Of a stretch of 64,000 nucleotides of DNA, positions 1-9,679 are shown piece by piece. Both the position numbers and the translations under genes were made by a program. Under the pieces are notes generated by a model. It was given only the letters and a program-made list of their open reading frames with translations, searched no databases and was not told the DNA's origin. Each line of letters opens with the position of its first letter. The stretch's first letter is position 1. Source of the stretch: an uncultured Clostridium sp. (GTDB lineage Bacteria > Bacillota > Clostridia > TANB77 > CAG-508); contig CAUBRZ010000005.1 of the NCBI GenBank assembly GCA_958438515.1, positions 5,008 through 69,007 of the forward strand, in the 5' to 3' direction.

Positions 1-681
1 TCCTCCATCCATAAACTTTTCAAATTGAATTCCACTTTTAACATATAATGCACCTATACCTTTTGGTGCATACAATTTATGTCCAGATAATGATAACATA
101 TCTATTCCCATTTTTTGCACATCAATTGGAACATTCCCACATGCTTGAACACTATCTGTATGAAAAATAATATTATACATTTTAGCTATTTTAGATATTT
201 CCTCAATTGGCTGTATTGTACCTATCTCATTATTCGCAAACATTATACTTATTAGTATTGTATCATTTCTAATCGAATTTTTTAATTGGTTTAAATCTAC
301 TATTCCATCACTATTTACATTTAAATATGTCACTTTAAATCCTTGTTTTTCTAATGATTTACATGTATTTAATACTGCTGGATGCTCTATTTTTGAAGTT
401 ATTATATGTCTTCCTTTTTTTACATTTGCATATGCGATTCCCTTAATTGCTGTATTGTCACTTTCTGAACCACACCCTGTAAAATAAATTTCATTTGATT
501 TTGCATTTATTAACTTTGCTACTTTTTCTCTTGCCTCTTCTACAGCCCTTCTACTCTTCCTTCCTATTGTATACATAGAAGATGGATTACCAAATTCTTC
601 TTTTAAATATGGTAGCATTTCTTCGAATACTTCATTTTTAACTCTTGTAGTAGCTGCGTTATCAAAGTATTTTACATTCAT
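1..681 (-). CDS. Cysteine desulfurase (NifS/IscS family), C-terminus beyond window
   Basis: The visible 227 codons read as a PLP-dependent aminotransferase class V enzyme, which removes sulfur from cysteine to make alanine and a protein persulfide for Fe-S clusters or tRNA thiolation. The N-terminus has the family signature YFDNAATT. Further on are GNPSSMYTIGR, the substrate-site block TGCGSESDN and the PLP-lysine motif SGHKLYAPKG near residue 205. The start at 681 follows the ribosome site AAAAGGAG at good spacing. The active-site cysteine loop would lie beyond base 1 and cannot be checked. Family assignment is secure. Whether it is IscS, NifS or a tRNA-dedicated paralogue cannot be told. 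Confidence 0.93.
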   Translation of the reverse strand, partial: MNVKYFDNAATTRVKNEVFEEMLPYLKEEFGNPSSMYTIGRKSRRAVEEAREKVAKLINAKSNEIYFTGCGSESDNTAIKGIAYANVKKGRHIITSKIEHPAVLNTCKSLEKQGFKVTYLNVNSDGIVDLNQLKNSIRNDTILISIMFANNEIGTIQPIEEISKIAKMYNIIFHTDSVQACGNVPIDVQKMGIDMLSLSGHKLYAPKGIGALYVKSGIQFEKFMDGG

Positions 682-758
682 AATTTTTCTCCTTTTGTTA
701 TTTGCTATAATTTTATTATATTCAAAACGCAGCATTATATTTACAAGATTTTTATTTT

Positions 759-2496
759 TTATTTCATATCTGTATAATAGATTTCTCCAAATCCATATTT
801 AACTTGATAATAATTACCTATAAAAAATGGTTCAGTTTCTTCCTTGAATTCATATGAAGGCTCTAATATCTGTTCTTTGTCTTTATTAATTACTCCCCAC
901 TTACCGGTTACTTTTTACAGCTGCAAATCCATACTCATTAAATTCTGTAACTTTATCATATTTTGCCTCAATTACTGTATTTCCATCTTTATCCATAAAT
1001 CCCCATTTGTTATTTTTTGTTTGGGCAAATAAAGTATTATTTCTATATACATCTGTATTTTTTAACTCTTTTCCTTTTTTGTCAAAATACCTTACTTGCA
1101 TATTATTATGAATCTTAACATAATCATCTTTCACTTCTATTGATGCATTTTGCATTTCGCATATTGGTTTTATGTTTTCATCATACAATTTTGTCACTTT
1201 ATCCTTTGAAATTGTAGATTGTATAATACTTGTATTTTCTATTTTCTGAAGAGAATCATTATCTATTTCGAGTTTTATATCATCTTTATCATCTATTATT
1301 CCTAGTTTTGAGTTTTCATTGCTTACTATAAAATAGTTATCAAATAAATATTCTACATAATTGTATTTTTCTTCAATTATTTGTTCCTTACTTTTTCCAA
1401 TCACTCCATACTTAGTTACATCATTTTGACTTTCTATTTTTATTTTGTAATTTTCGTTATTTGTGTCTAAAATAGATGTATTAACATCTATGTCAGCTTT
1501 TGTTCCGTTGTTATTATAAACTGTAACTCCCTCATCATTTTCTGCATATAAATAAGAACCTGTTATATCTATTTGATTATATTGTTCTTTAAGAACTGTT
1601 CCTCCTTCCAATGTTAAAACGCCATATTTTTTACTTTTTTCTACTACTAATAAATTATTATTTTCATCATATGCAATTGATTGATATTGATTATTAATAA
1701 TTTCTTTTTCATTTTTGGTTACACCAAATTGACCATTTTTAGAACATATTATATATGAATTTTCATTGTCTTCAATTTCTATTATTCTAGATAATTGATT
1801 ATATTCTGGTTTTAGAAGCATTTTTCCTTTATAATTAGCATATCCATATCTATATCCTTCATCTGTTTTATTTGATATTATATATCCAGCATATTTATAC
1901 CCTTCATCATCAGTATAATACCCATCAACTGATATTTGATCATATGCTGGGTCAATTATTTTTTCACCTTTTACATTTATAATACCATTTTTATTTTCTT
2001 GTTTTACTAAAAGTATTGTTTCTTTGTATGGTAAACCTTCAATATCATCATAGATAGCTTTTGTTATCTTTTTTCCCTTAAAATTTATTAATCCATATTT
2101 TCCATTTTCTTTATATTTTAGCACACCTTTTTCATACATTAAGTCACTTGTAATATTTTTTAGTCTGATTGGTTCTACCTTTTCATATTGTGTTAATATT
2201 TTCTCTCCTTTTTCATTAAGTACTTTTATTTCATCTGCTTCATAGCAAACAAACACCGGTTTTTCAGGATTCGGTATTTTTACATCATCATAAGTTGCTT
2301 CTATTAATTTTTCTCCATTTCTATTAATTACACCAGATAAATCATTTTGTTTTAATACAAAATAGTTATATTCATTTACTTTTGTTTCTTCTACTTTGTT
2401 GTTTCGTTTATTATAAAAATAATAAGTCCCACCTGCTATAATTGCTATTACTATTACTGCTATAATAATGTTTCGTATTATAAAATTTCTTTTCAT
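759..2496 (-). CDS. WG-repeat protein with N-terminal membrane anchor; needs +1 shift at CGG
   Basis: One transmembrane helix (about residues 7-26) is followed by roughly ten WG-type beta repeats of the form KYGLINFKGKKI...YDDI, so a surface or periplasm-facing repeat protein is likely. The first frame stops at 901-903, right after an in-frame CGG codon (904-906). If CGGT is read as one glycine, translation continues as SNGKWGVINKDKEQ, a normal WG repeat, and ends at the TAA at 759-761, giving about 578 residues. The restored end is clearly repeat-like, so this is not random readthrough. Ligand and exact role are unknown. WG repeats are often in cell-envelope proteins. Confidence 0.85.
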
Positions 2497-2511
2497 AGAT
2501 TAGACCTTCCT

Positions 2512-3825
2512 TTATTCTTCTATTTGTTTTTCTAAATTATTTTTACATGCCTTAACCTTTAAAATTCTTTTATCTTCATATTGTTCTATTTTATATGTTA
2601 CAGTTTCTGTTTCTATTATAGGATTTTCCTCTTCTTCTGGGATTCTTCCTAATTTATCTTGTAAGAATCCAGATAATGTATCATAATCTCCTTCTGGTAT
2701 TTTTGCATCCAATAATTTATTTACATCATAAATCGGTATACTGCCTGCTAGTATATATGTGTTTTTATCTATTTTTTCAAATTCTTTCTCCTCTTTGTCA
2801 TATTCATCATATATATCTCCTACCAGCTCTTCTAGTATATCTTCCATTGTAATTAATCCTGCTGTTCCACCATATTCATCAACTATAATTGCCATTTGCT
2901 TTTTATTTTTTTGTAATTCTTTAAAAACTTCATTAATTAATCTGTTTTGTGAAATAAAATAAACATCTTTTACTACGTTTTTTACTTTAAATGTCTTTTT
3001 GTTTATATTTTTTAGTACATCTTTTATATACAATATTCCCTTGATTTCATCAATTGTTTCATCATATACAGGAATTCTGCTATAACAGTATTCTTCTTTT
3101 GAAAGTTCTTGCATTAATTCTTCATTACTAATATTTATATCTACTGCAAAAATATCTTTTCTATGTTTCATAATTTCAGATACTGTAATATCATTAAATT
3201 CAAACACATTATTAATTAACTCTTTTTCTTCTTCTTTTATTGTTCCCTTTTCTTCTCCTTGATCTACCATCATTTTTATTTCTTCTTCTGTTACAGATTC
3301 TTCCTCATTTTCTCCTACACCAAATAATTTTGATATTGCATTTGTAACAAATGTTAACAATTTTACAAATGGTGATGTAATAATAGAAATTGCTCTAATA
3401 ACTCCAATAGTTCCAAAAGAAATTTTTTCATAGTTTTTCATAGCTAATCTTTTTGGTACTAATTCTCCAAATACTAATGTAAAGAATGATAGTATAATTG
3501 TAATTAAAATAATAGATATGCTTTTCCATACGCCAAGACTTAAAAATGGCATAACTTGATATAAAGTTGGTGCTAACTTTTCAGCAAATGCATCTGATGC
3601 AAATGCACTTGATAAAAATCCTGCTAATGTAATTCCTATTTGAATAGTTGCTAAAAACTTACTTGGTGATTTTAACATCTTCTCAATTTGAATTGCTTTT
3701 TTATTTCCTTCTCTTGCTTGCTTTTCTATCTTCGCATCATTTAAAGATATAAATGCGATTTCACTTGCTGCAAAAAATGCATTTAAAAAAATTAATATTA
3801 CTAAAATAACTAGTTGTGATAACAT
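2512..3825 (-). CDS. CNNM/CBS-domain transporter (HlyC/CorC family)
   Basis: The 437-residue protein has the classic order for this family. A CNNM (DUF21) domain of about four membrane helices spans residues 1-190, starting with the family-typical FFAASEIAFISLN. A CBS pair lies at about 205-330, with the motif IVDEYGGTAGLITMEDILEELVGDI. A CorC_HlyC domain occupies the last 80 residues. Members are linked to magnesium or cobalt export and resistance, though older annotation calls them hemolysins. The gene sits 15 bp upstream of the WG-repeat gene on the same strand and may be co-transcribed with it. Substrate cannot be read from sequence. Confidence 0.92.
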   Translation of the reverse strand: MLSQLVILVILIFLNAFFAASEIAFISLNDAKIEKQAREGNKKAIQIEKMLKSPSKFLATIQIGITLAGFLSSAFASDAFAEKLAPTLYQVMPFLSLGVWKSISIILITIILSFFTLVFGELVPKRLAMKNYEKISFGTIGVIRAISIITSPFVKLLTFVTNAISKLFGVGENEEESVTEEEIKMMVDQGEEKGTIKEEEKELINNVFEFNDITVSEIMKHRKDIFAVDINISNEELMQELSKEEYCYSRIPVYDETIDEIKGILYIKDVLKNINKKTFKVKNVVKDVYFISQNRLINEVFKELQKNKKQMAIIVDEYGGTAGLITMEDILEELVGDIYDEYDKEEKEFEKIDKNTYILAGSIPIYDVNKLLDAKIPEGDYDTLSGFLQDKLGRIPEEEENPIIETETVTYKIEQYEDKRILKVKACKNNLEKQIEE

Positions 3826-3930
3826 CTTTTTTATCTACTCCTTTTTTTATATAAGATTATTGTACACATTATATCTGTTTTTTATTTTTTTTTCAATAAT
3901 ATTTCACTTTTAGTTGTATATTTTTGATAT

Positions 3931-3982
3931 AAAAAACTAAAACTGATATATTATAATTTTATAATTATATTTTATCAGTTTT
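3931..3982 (-). terminator. Rho-independent terminator after surface-protein gene
   Basis: On the minus strand AAAACTGATA (3982-3973) pairs with TATCAGTTTT (3948-3939) across an AT-rich loop and runs into AGTTTTTT. It lies about 40 bp beyond the stop of the gene ending at 4023. Confidence 0.75.
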
Positions 3983-4022
3983 AATTTTACTTTTATATTA
4001 TTGTAGTAATTATTTATAATAT

Positions 4023-5408
4023 TTATATTCCAGTAACTGGCAATTTTTTCAAGCTTTGTTTTTGTCTTTTAGTTATAATTTCCTTACTAAGCTTTGTTTT
4101 TGTTTCAATTTTAGGCTTTTCTTGTTTTAAATTATTTACTGTTACAGTAACTTCTTGATTTAAATCTACTTCTAGCCTAATTGGCTGATCATACAATTCA
4201 TAGCCATCAAGTGTCTTAGTTTCTTTTAAATAGTAACTTCCGGGAATTAAGTTTTCAATTGTAATTTTTCCATCTTTATTTGTCTTTAAATCTGAATATA
4301 TTGTTTTTTTATTTTTATCCAATAACTCAAATTCTACATTTGGTAATAATTTTGCTGTTTCCTGATCTTTTTTTATAATAATTATTTTTGTTTCATTTTT
4401 ATAATATGTATCATTAAGAGTCCCTATACCATCCTCAAAAGTAGCTGCTGTTAATGCATAATCTTGATAATTGCTATCTGGTGCTATTCCATATAATACA
4501 GGTCTCGTTTTTACTTTACTTTCTACTTTTAAATTAAAACCTCCTTTATTTGTCATATTTTTTATAGGTATTAAGACCTTAAATTTTTCATTAGGATTAA
4601 ATTCACTTCTTTCTTTGTTATTTTCGTCAGTTAGCTTAATTCCTCCTAAATTTCTACCATTTTCTTTAGATATTGTTATTTTGTATTTTTCTATACTTGC
4701 TCCTGCTTTTACACTATAGATTTTTGACACATAATTTTTTTCTATGCTATCTTGCTCCCATTTGTCAGAAACTCTATTTATACTAATTGTACTAGATATT
4801 TTTGTTTCTGATGAATTGTTTGCATCATTTATTATTTTATTCATAGCATTTAATGTCCTTCTTCCTGCTTCTCCTATTGCACCATAATCTGATGGATTAT
4901 TATTGTGAATGTAACAATATACTGCTTGTTTTGTTGCTGTAAAAACTTCTTCTTTACTATTTACTCCTAGTTCCTGAATCGTTTTATATGGATACCCATT
5001 AACAATTCTTCTCCATAAGCCAACATCTTTTACAGCTTCTTGTACAGATACTGTATAAGGAGTAGTTTCTGCTCCAGGTTTTGTTTTATCCATACAATAT
5101 GCTGGATAATGTACTCCATTATAATTATATTCTACATAACTAACTTTAACAGGTGTTCCTTTATAAGTTAGCAATTTGCCACAATCTCCTATAGTATAAA
5201 TATTAGCAGCATTTATACTAGTTGCTTGAACTGCATTTGACATACCTAAAATATTAAAATTTATTACTAAAAAGATAATTATTATTCTTCTTGCTACAGT
5301 TCCTAAATTTATTTTTTTATTTTTGCTTGCTTTAAATTCTCTTAGATGTTTATTCCATTTAATTCTTTCCTTTGTTTTTCTAATTACATTTGTTTCCTTT
5401 TGATTCAA
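4023..5408 (-). CDS. LPxTG-type surface protein with thioester and SpaA/Cna-B domains
   Basis: The 461-residue protein has an N-terminal hydrophobic signal region (about residues 40-62, after an unusually long basic leader). A thioester-type TQXA region contains YPAYCMDKTKPG (about 100-110) and YCYIHNNNPSDYGA. Near the C-terminus a SpaA-like beta domain ends in GSYYLKETKTLDGYELYDQ. The last residues are KKLPVTGI and then stop, so an LPVTG sorting motif is present but the usual hydrophobic helix and basic tail are missing. No downstream frame supplies them. It is co-directional with the sortase 21 bp upstream, whose natural substrate it probably is or was. Inference: a pilin- or adhesin-like protein. 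Confidence 0.82.
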   Translation of the reverse strand: MNQKETNVIRKTKERIKWNKHLREFKASKNKKINLGTVARRIIIIFLVINFNILGMSNAVQATSINAANIYTIGDCGKLLTYKGTPVKVSYVEYNYNGVHYPAYCMDKTKPGAETTPYTVSVQEAVKDVGLWRRIVNGYPYKTIQELGVNSKEEVFTATKQAVYCYIHNNNPSDYGAIGEAGRRTLNAMNKIINDANNSSETKISSTISINRVSDKWEQDSIEKNYVSKIYSVKAGASIEKYKITISKENGRNLGGIKLTDENNKERSEFNPNEKFKVLIPIKNMTNKGGFNLKVESKVKTRPVLYGIAPDSNYQDYALTAATFEDGIGTLNDTYYKNETKIIIIKKDQETAKLLPNVEFELLDKNKKTIYSDLKTNKDGKITIENLIPGSYYLKETKTLDGYELYDQPIRLEVDLNQEVTVTVNNLKQEKPKIETKTKLSKEIITKRQKQSLKKLPVTGI

Positions 5409-5429
5409 TTTTTTATTCCTCTCTTTCTT

Positions 5430-6032
5430 TTATTTTTCTTTTCCTTGTATACATCTTCTGTATTCTGGCTGGTTTTCTACACAAGTAATCAGTGTAATTG
5501 TGTTATTTTGTGTTTGTTCTAAATTTGTCCAGTCATCATCTTTAATTATACTTGTTTTCGTAACTTGATACTGTTTCTTTATTCCATTGTATTGATAATA
5601 AATTATATCTCCTTGTTTTAATTTTTTTAAATTTTCAAAATAATTGTTTTCATATCCTCTATTATGAGCTGCAAGTCCGATATTCCCGGTATCCTTTGAT
5701 GTTTCTACAAAATGTCCTACGTATTTTTCTAAGACATCTTTTGATGTTCCTTCTTGTATAAAAGCTTTTAAATTAATACTTGGAATTTCTAAAAACCAAT
5801 CTTGTGTATTTTCAACTTCTGGAATTATATCTTTATTATTTATTTCATTTGTACTTTTTTGATTTTTTTCTGTTTGACTTTCAATTTCATTAATGACTTT
5901 AAAACCCGCTTTTAATACACCTTTTTGTGTAAAAAAACAATAATTTGAAGATAAAAAATTTACGATTGTAAATATTATTACTGATATTATAAAACTAACA
6001 ATATTTATATATATAGTAGTATATCTAAACAT
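5430..6032 (-). CDS. Sortase, probably class D
   Basis: The 200-residue transpeptidase has one N-terminal membrane helix (about residues 8-28) and the sortase catalytic set: histidine in GLAAHNRG, cysteine in TLITCVENQ and arginine in EYRRCIQG. These enzymes cut LPxTG motifs and attach proteins to peptidoglycan or to pilin subunits. The protein ends soon after the arginine, which is normal for short class D enzymes. It precedes the LPVTG protein in an apparent two-gene operon. Class assignment rests on length and the lack of extra domains and is less certain than the family call. Confidence 0.88.
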   Translation of the reverse strand: MFRYTTIYINIVSFIISVIIFTIVNFLSSNYCFFTQKGVLKAGFKVINEIESQTEKNQKSTNEINNKDIIPEVENTQDWFLEIPSINLKAFIQEGTSKDVLEKYVGHFVETSKDTGNIGLAAHNRGYENNYFENLKKLKQGDIIYYQYNGIKKQYQVTKTSIIKDDDWTNLEQTQNNTITLITCVENQPEYRRCIQGKEK

Positions 6033-6212
6033 TTATATAAGGCATCACCTCCTAATTCTATTAAATTTGTTTCTTATTGGATTTTACAGATATAAAAATA
6101 ATCTAAAAATTTGATTAAAAATTAATTGAGTTAACTCTTTTCATATAATAATATATTTTCTGCAATTTGTAAAGAATTTTTCATCGCAAAATTCGACAAA
6201 AAAAGTGGAACA

Positions 6213-7724
6213 TTATAGTCCTGTCCCACTTAGTTCAAAATAAAATTCAACTCCATTTTCTTTGTTTATTATTCCATAGTCATTTCCATAGTTATTCATT
6301 ACTGCTTTTACAAAAGCTAATCCTATACCTGTTCCACCATCTGTTCTGTTTCTTGATTTATCAATCTTATAAAATCTATTCCAAATTCTGTTTATATGTT
6401 CTTCTGGTATGTTTTCTCCTGTATTAAATACTCTTACACGTACTTTATTTTTCTCTCTACATATATCATTTTCTATTCTTATTACATTTTTGCCCTCAAA
6501 TGGCTTTACATGTTTTATTGCATTTGTTATATAATTGCTAATTACTTGTTCTATATAAAAGTCATCTGCTATTACATTTATTTGATCTGGTGTTTTAAAT
6601 TCTACTTCTATTTTCTTTTCCTCTAACATAACCTTAGATTTTCTTATAACTTCTTTTTCTACTTCTACAATATCAAATTTTTTGTCATTAAATTCTCTTT
6701 TACCATATTCGAGCTTCATTAATTCTAACAATTGTTTTACTAATTTATCCATTTTATTTGTTTCATCAAGAATTACTTCTGCATAAAACTTTCTACTTTC
6801 TTCATCTGTGTTCACATTTTCTAATAATCCTTCACTATATCCTTGTATTAATGCAATTGGTGTTTTTAATTCATGTGACACATCAGATATAAAGCTCTTT
6901 CTCATTTCATCAATTTTAGATTTTTCTTCTATATCTTTTTCTAATTCAATATTTGTATTTCTTAATTGTTTTATTGTTTTTTCTAGTTTATCAGACATTG
7001 CATTAATACTTTTTCCTAAATTGTTTATCTCATCATCTGCATCTGTTATTCTATATTTATGGCTAAAGTCTAAATTCGCCATTTTTTTTGCAATATCATT
7101 TAATTCTAAAATTGGATCTGTAAATTTTCTAGATACATATGACACTATAACTGCTGCAATTAATATTGCAAATCCTGCCATCAAATATAAAAAGTTATTT
7201 GATATTTTTACACTTTCTTGAATTGATGTTATTGGAATTCTAATATATAGCAAATATCCATTGTCTAAAGTTGCTGATAATAATACATATGTAACTCCAT
7301 TTTTTATATCTTTAATCTTTTTTATTACAAATTTATCACTATGCTCTATCATTTCTCCTGCACCAGTATTAAATCTACTTGTCATTTCATTCATTTGTCC
7401 AAATGTAGAATAAAAGTCCTTATTTGATGTATACACATTTATATTTTGATCATTTCTAATTAATATATCAAAATTATTTTGTATTGCAATTTGCTCTAAT
7501 TGTGATTCTAAGTCTCCATTTTCTTGATTGTTATAATAATCATTTACTGTTTGATAAACTGATTTTAATGTTTGTCTTTTGCTATATAAATAAAATTGTC
7601 CAAATACAAAATTATTAACAATTATTAAAAAAGAAATTATAACTAATATAACTAGTGATAATGTAAGAAATAATTTTACTCTTACTGATTTCAAAGGATT
7701 AGTTTTGTGCGTTTTTTTATTCAT
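6213..7724 (-). CDS. Two-component sensor histidine kinase (HAMP, HisKA, HATPase)
   Basis: The 503-residue membrane kinase has helices at about 17-38 and 178-197 flanking an extracellular sensor region of about 140 residues, then HAMP (about 200-250). The dimerisation/phosphoacceptor helix carries histidine near 284 in SFISDVSHELKTPIALI. The ATP-binding domain ends in the G2 box DGGTGIGLAFVKAV. The gene starts 20 bp downstream of the response regulator, so the pair forms one operon. The architecture matches VanS/PhoR-type kinases. The signal sensed is unknown. Note that the glycines in this kinase's G2 box are normally encoded, unlike those of the second kinase at 26.3 kb. Confidence 0.92.
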   Translation of the reverse strand: MNKKTHKTNPLKSVRVKLFLTLSLVILVIISFLIIVNNFVFGQFYLYSKRQTLKSVYQTVNDYYNNQENGDLESQLEQIAIQNNFDILIRNDQNINVYTSNKDFYSTFGQMNEMTSRFNTGAGEMIEHSDKFVIKKIKDIKNGVTYVLLSATLDNGYLLYIRIPITSIQESVKISNNFLYLMAGFAILIAAVIVSYVSRKFTDPILELNDIAKKMANLDFSHKYRITDADDEINNLGKSINAMSDKLEKTIKQLRNTNIELEKDIEEKSKIDEMRKSFISDVSHELKTPIALIQGYSEGLLENVNTDEESRKFYAEVILDETNKMDKLVKQLLELMKLEYGKREFNDKKFDIVEVEKEVIRKSKVMLEEKKIEVEFKTPDQINVIADDFYIEQVISNYITNAIKHVKPFEGKNVIRIENDICREKNKVRVRVFNTGENIPEEHINRIWNRFYKIDKSRNRTDGGTGIGLAFVKAVMNNYGNDYGIINKENGVEFYFELSGTGL

Positions 7725-7743
7725 TTTATTATCCTTTCATATA

Positions 7744-8421
7744 TTATTTTACTTCAAATTTATATCCGACACCCCTCATTGTTTTTATGTATTTTCCTTT
7801 TTTTCCTAGTTTATGCCTTATTTTCTTTATGTGACTGTCAATTGTTCTAGAATCTCCATAATAATCATAATTCCAAACATTATTTAATATTTTATCTCTT
7901 GATAATGCAATATTTTCATTATCTACCAAATATGTTAATAGTTCATATTCTCTTAAACTTAATTCTATTGGTTTTCCATCTACCTTAACAGTCCTTCCTT
8001 CTTTATCTATTTCAATTCCACCAAAGTCTTTAATTTGTTCTAAGTTTTTATTTATTCTTCTTAAAATTGCATCAACTCTTGCTACTAAAATTTTCGGACT
8101 AAATGGTTTTGATATATATTCATCAACACCTAATTCAAATCCAAATAATTCATCTTGCTCTTCTCCTCTTGCTGTTAACATTATAACAGGTACTTTTGAT
8201 TCTTGTCTAATCTGTCTTAAAACAGACCATCCATCTAATTTTGGCATCATAACATCTAATAGTATTAAACTAATTTTATTTTTATTATTTTCAAATATTT
8301 CTAATGCTTTCTCGCCATCTTCTGCTTCTAAAATAATATATCCTTTTGCTGTTAAGAAATCTTTAATTAATTTTCTCATTCTTTCTTCGTCATCAACTAC
8401 TAAAATACTGTTTTGAATCAT
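7744..8421 (-). CDS. OmpR/PhoB-family response regulator
   Basis: The receiver domain (about residues 1-118) has the acidic pair in ILVVDDEE, phosphoacceptor aspartate near residue 56 in LILLDVMMPKLDG and lysine in YISKPFSP. The winged-helix DNA-binding domain ends with SRTIDSHIKKIRHKLG and TMRGVGYKFEVK. It pairs with the kinase immediately downstream. The ATG at 8421 is preferred because AAGGAGTGG lies 6-8 bases before it. A GTG nine bases further upstream overlaps that ribosome site. Confidence 0.94.
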   Translation of the reverse strand: MIQNSILVVDDEERMRKLIKDFLTAKGYIILEAEDGEKALEIFENNKNKISLILLDVMMPKLDGWSVLRQIRQESKVPVIMLTARGEEQDELFGFELGVDEYISKPFSPKILVARVDAILRRINKNLEQIKDFGGIEIDKEGRTVKVDGKPIELSLREYELLTYLVDNENIALSRDKILNNVWNYDYYGDSRTIDSHIKKIRHKLGKKGKYIKTMRGVGYKFEVK

Positions 8422-8513
8422 CCTTACCACTCCTTGTACTTATAATTATTATATATTATAACTTCTAATTATGTCTATACTGTGAATTCTTTTGTTATAT
8501 ATTTTATACTAAT

Positions 8514-8571
8514 ATAAAAAATACCCATATAATGATATGTTATAATTTAAAATATCACTATATATGGGTAG
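8514..8571 (-). terminator. Terminator after mechanosensitive channel gene
   Basis: On the minus strand TACCCATATATAGTGATAT pairs with ATATCATTATATGGGTA and is followed by a run of six T. It separates the channel gene from the two-component operon. Confidence 0.8.
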
Positions 8572-8587
8572 TTTAACTTATTTTTAT

Positions 8588-9652
8588 TTATTTTCTCATA
8601 TATACAGTTTTAGTATCATAAGCAAGTTCTATATTTTCTTCTTTTAATATCTTCATAATCTTTCTGTTAATATTTTCCCTTTCAGTTAAGTAACTTGGAT
8701 AATCTACAGAATCTGTATAACTACAAACAAGTATATTTATTCCATTATCTGTTATTTCATCAAATTTTACGATAATAGATTCATCATAAACAGTATCTCT
8801 TGATTGTAACATTTCTTTTACTCTTTCTTGAAACTTTTCAATTTTCTCCAAAGGAGTATCTATCTCTATACATAAATTTGTACGATATCTTCTTTTTTCC
8901 ATCTTGCTCCAATTTATTATAGAAGAATTTGATATTATCGAATTTGGTATATTTACTATAGAATTTTCAAATGTTCTAACTCTTGTACTTCTAAATGTAA
9001 TGTCTTCTACAGTACCTTCATAAGGTTCCATTTCTATCCAATCTCCGACTATAAACGGTTTGTCTAAAAATATTACCAAACCTCCAAATAAGTTTTTAGC
9101 TGTATCCTGTGCTGCAAGAGTTACTATTACACCACCTACTCCTAGTCCTGCAACCAAACCATTCAAGTTAAATCCTAAAAGCGTAATAACAATAAATCCT
9201 GCTATTATATATATAATCAATCTTATTATTTTAAGTATAAAATCAAACATAGAGTCTTCAACATCTTTGCTTGTTTTTTCCTTCATTCTTTTTACTAATG
9301 ATGATGTTGGTACAAAGCTTTTTGCTAATCCTCTTGCAAAAGCTATTACACTAACAATTTTAAATCCTTCTGTTACAATATTTATAACCTCTTTTGAAAG
9401 ATTTAATGGTGCTTGTAAAAATAATATTGCAACATATATACCTAATATCACAAAAAATACTCTTAATGGGTCATAAAATGCACTTTGTTTTATTTTCTTT
9501 TTATTTTTTTCTTTTATTTTTATCATTCTAATAATTGTATATGCTACACTAGAGCTAAAAATTCTAAAAAGTATAGCTATACATATCGCAATTATTATGT
9601 CCATAATTTGTGCTGTTGTTATATTAGTTATAAAATCAACTATTTGTTTCAT
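8588..9652 (-). CDS. MscS-family mechanosensitive channel
   Basis: The 354-residue protein has three to four predicted membrane helices in the first 185 residues. The pore-lining TM3 region follows (GLGVGGVIVTLAAQDTAKNLFGG), then the conserved beta domain with FIVGDWIEMEPYEGTVEDI and FENSIVNIPNSIISN. The C-terminal alpha/beta domain is typical of MscS/YnaI-like channels that open under membrane tension to release solutes. It starts 27 bp after the rpoD stop codon on the same strand and so could be read with it. The terminator at 8514-8571 ends the unit. Confidence 0.93.
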   Translation of the reverse strand: MKQIVDFITNITTAQIMDIIIAICIAILFRIFSSSVAYTIIRMIKIKEKNKKKIKQSAFYDPLRVFFVILGIYVAILFLQAPLNLSKEVINIVTEGFKIVSVIAFARGLAKSFVPTSSLVKRMKEKTSKDVEDSMFDFILKIIRLIIYIIAGFIVITLLGFNLNGLVAGLGVGGVIVTLAAQDTAKNLFGGLVIFLDKPFIVGDWIEMEPYEGTVEDITFRSTRVRTFENSIVNIPNSIISNSSIINWSKMEKRRYRTNLCIEIDTPLEKIEKFQERVKEMLQSRDTVYDESIIVKFDEITDNGINILVCSYTDSVDYPSYLTERENINRKIMKILKEENIELAYDTKTVYMRK

Positions 9653-9679
9653 TTTTTCCTCCGTATTTTATTTAAGTAA

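Noticed and set aside
1505..1507. Further CGG trinucleotides (for example 1505-1507, 4240-4242, 14216-14218, 46219-46221) as extra shift sites
   Set aside because: They are out of frame (the C ends the previous codon before GGN), and the genes continue without a break.
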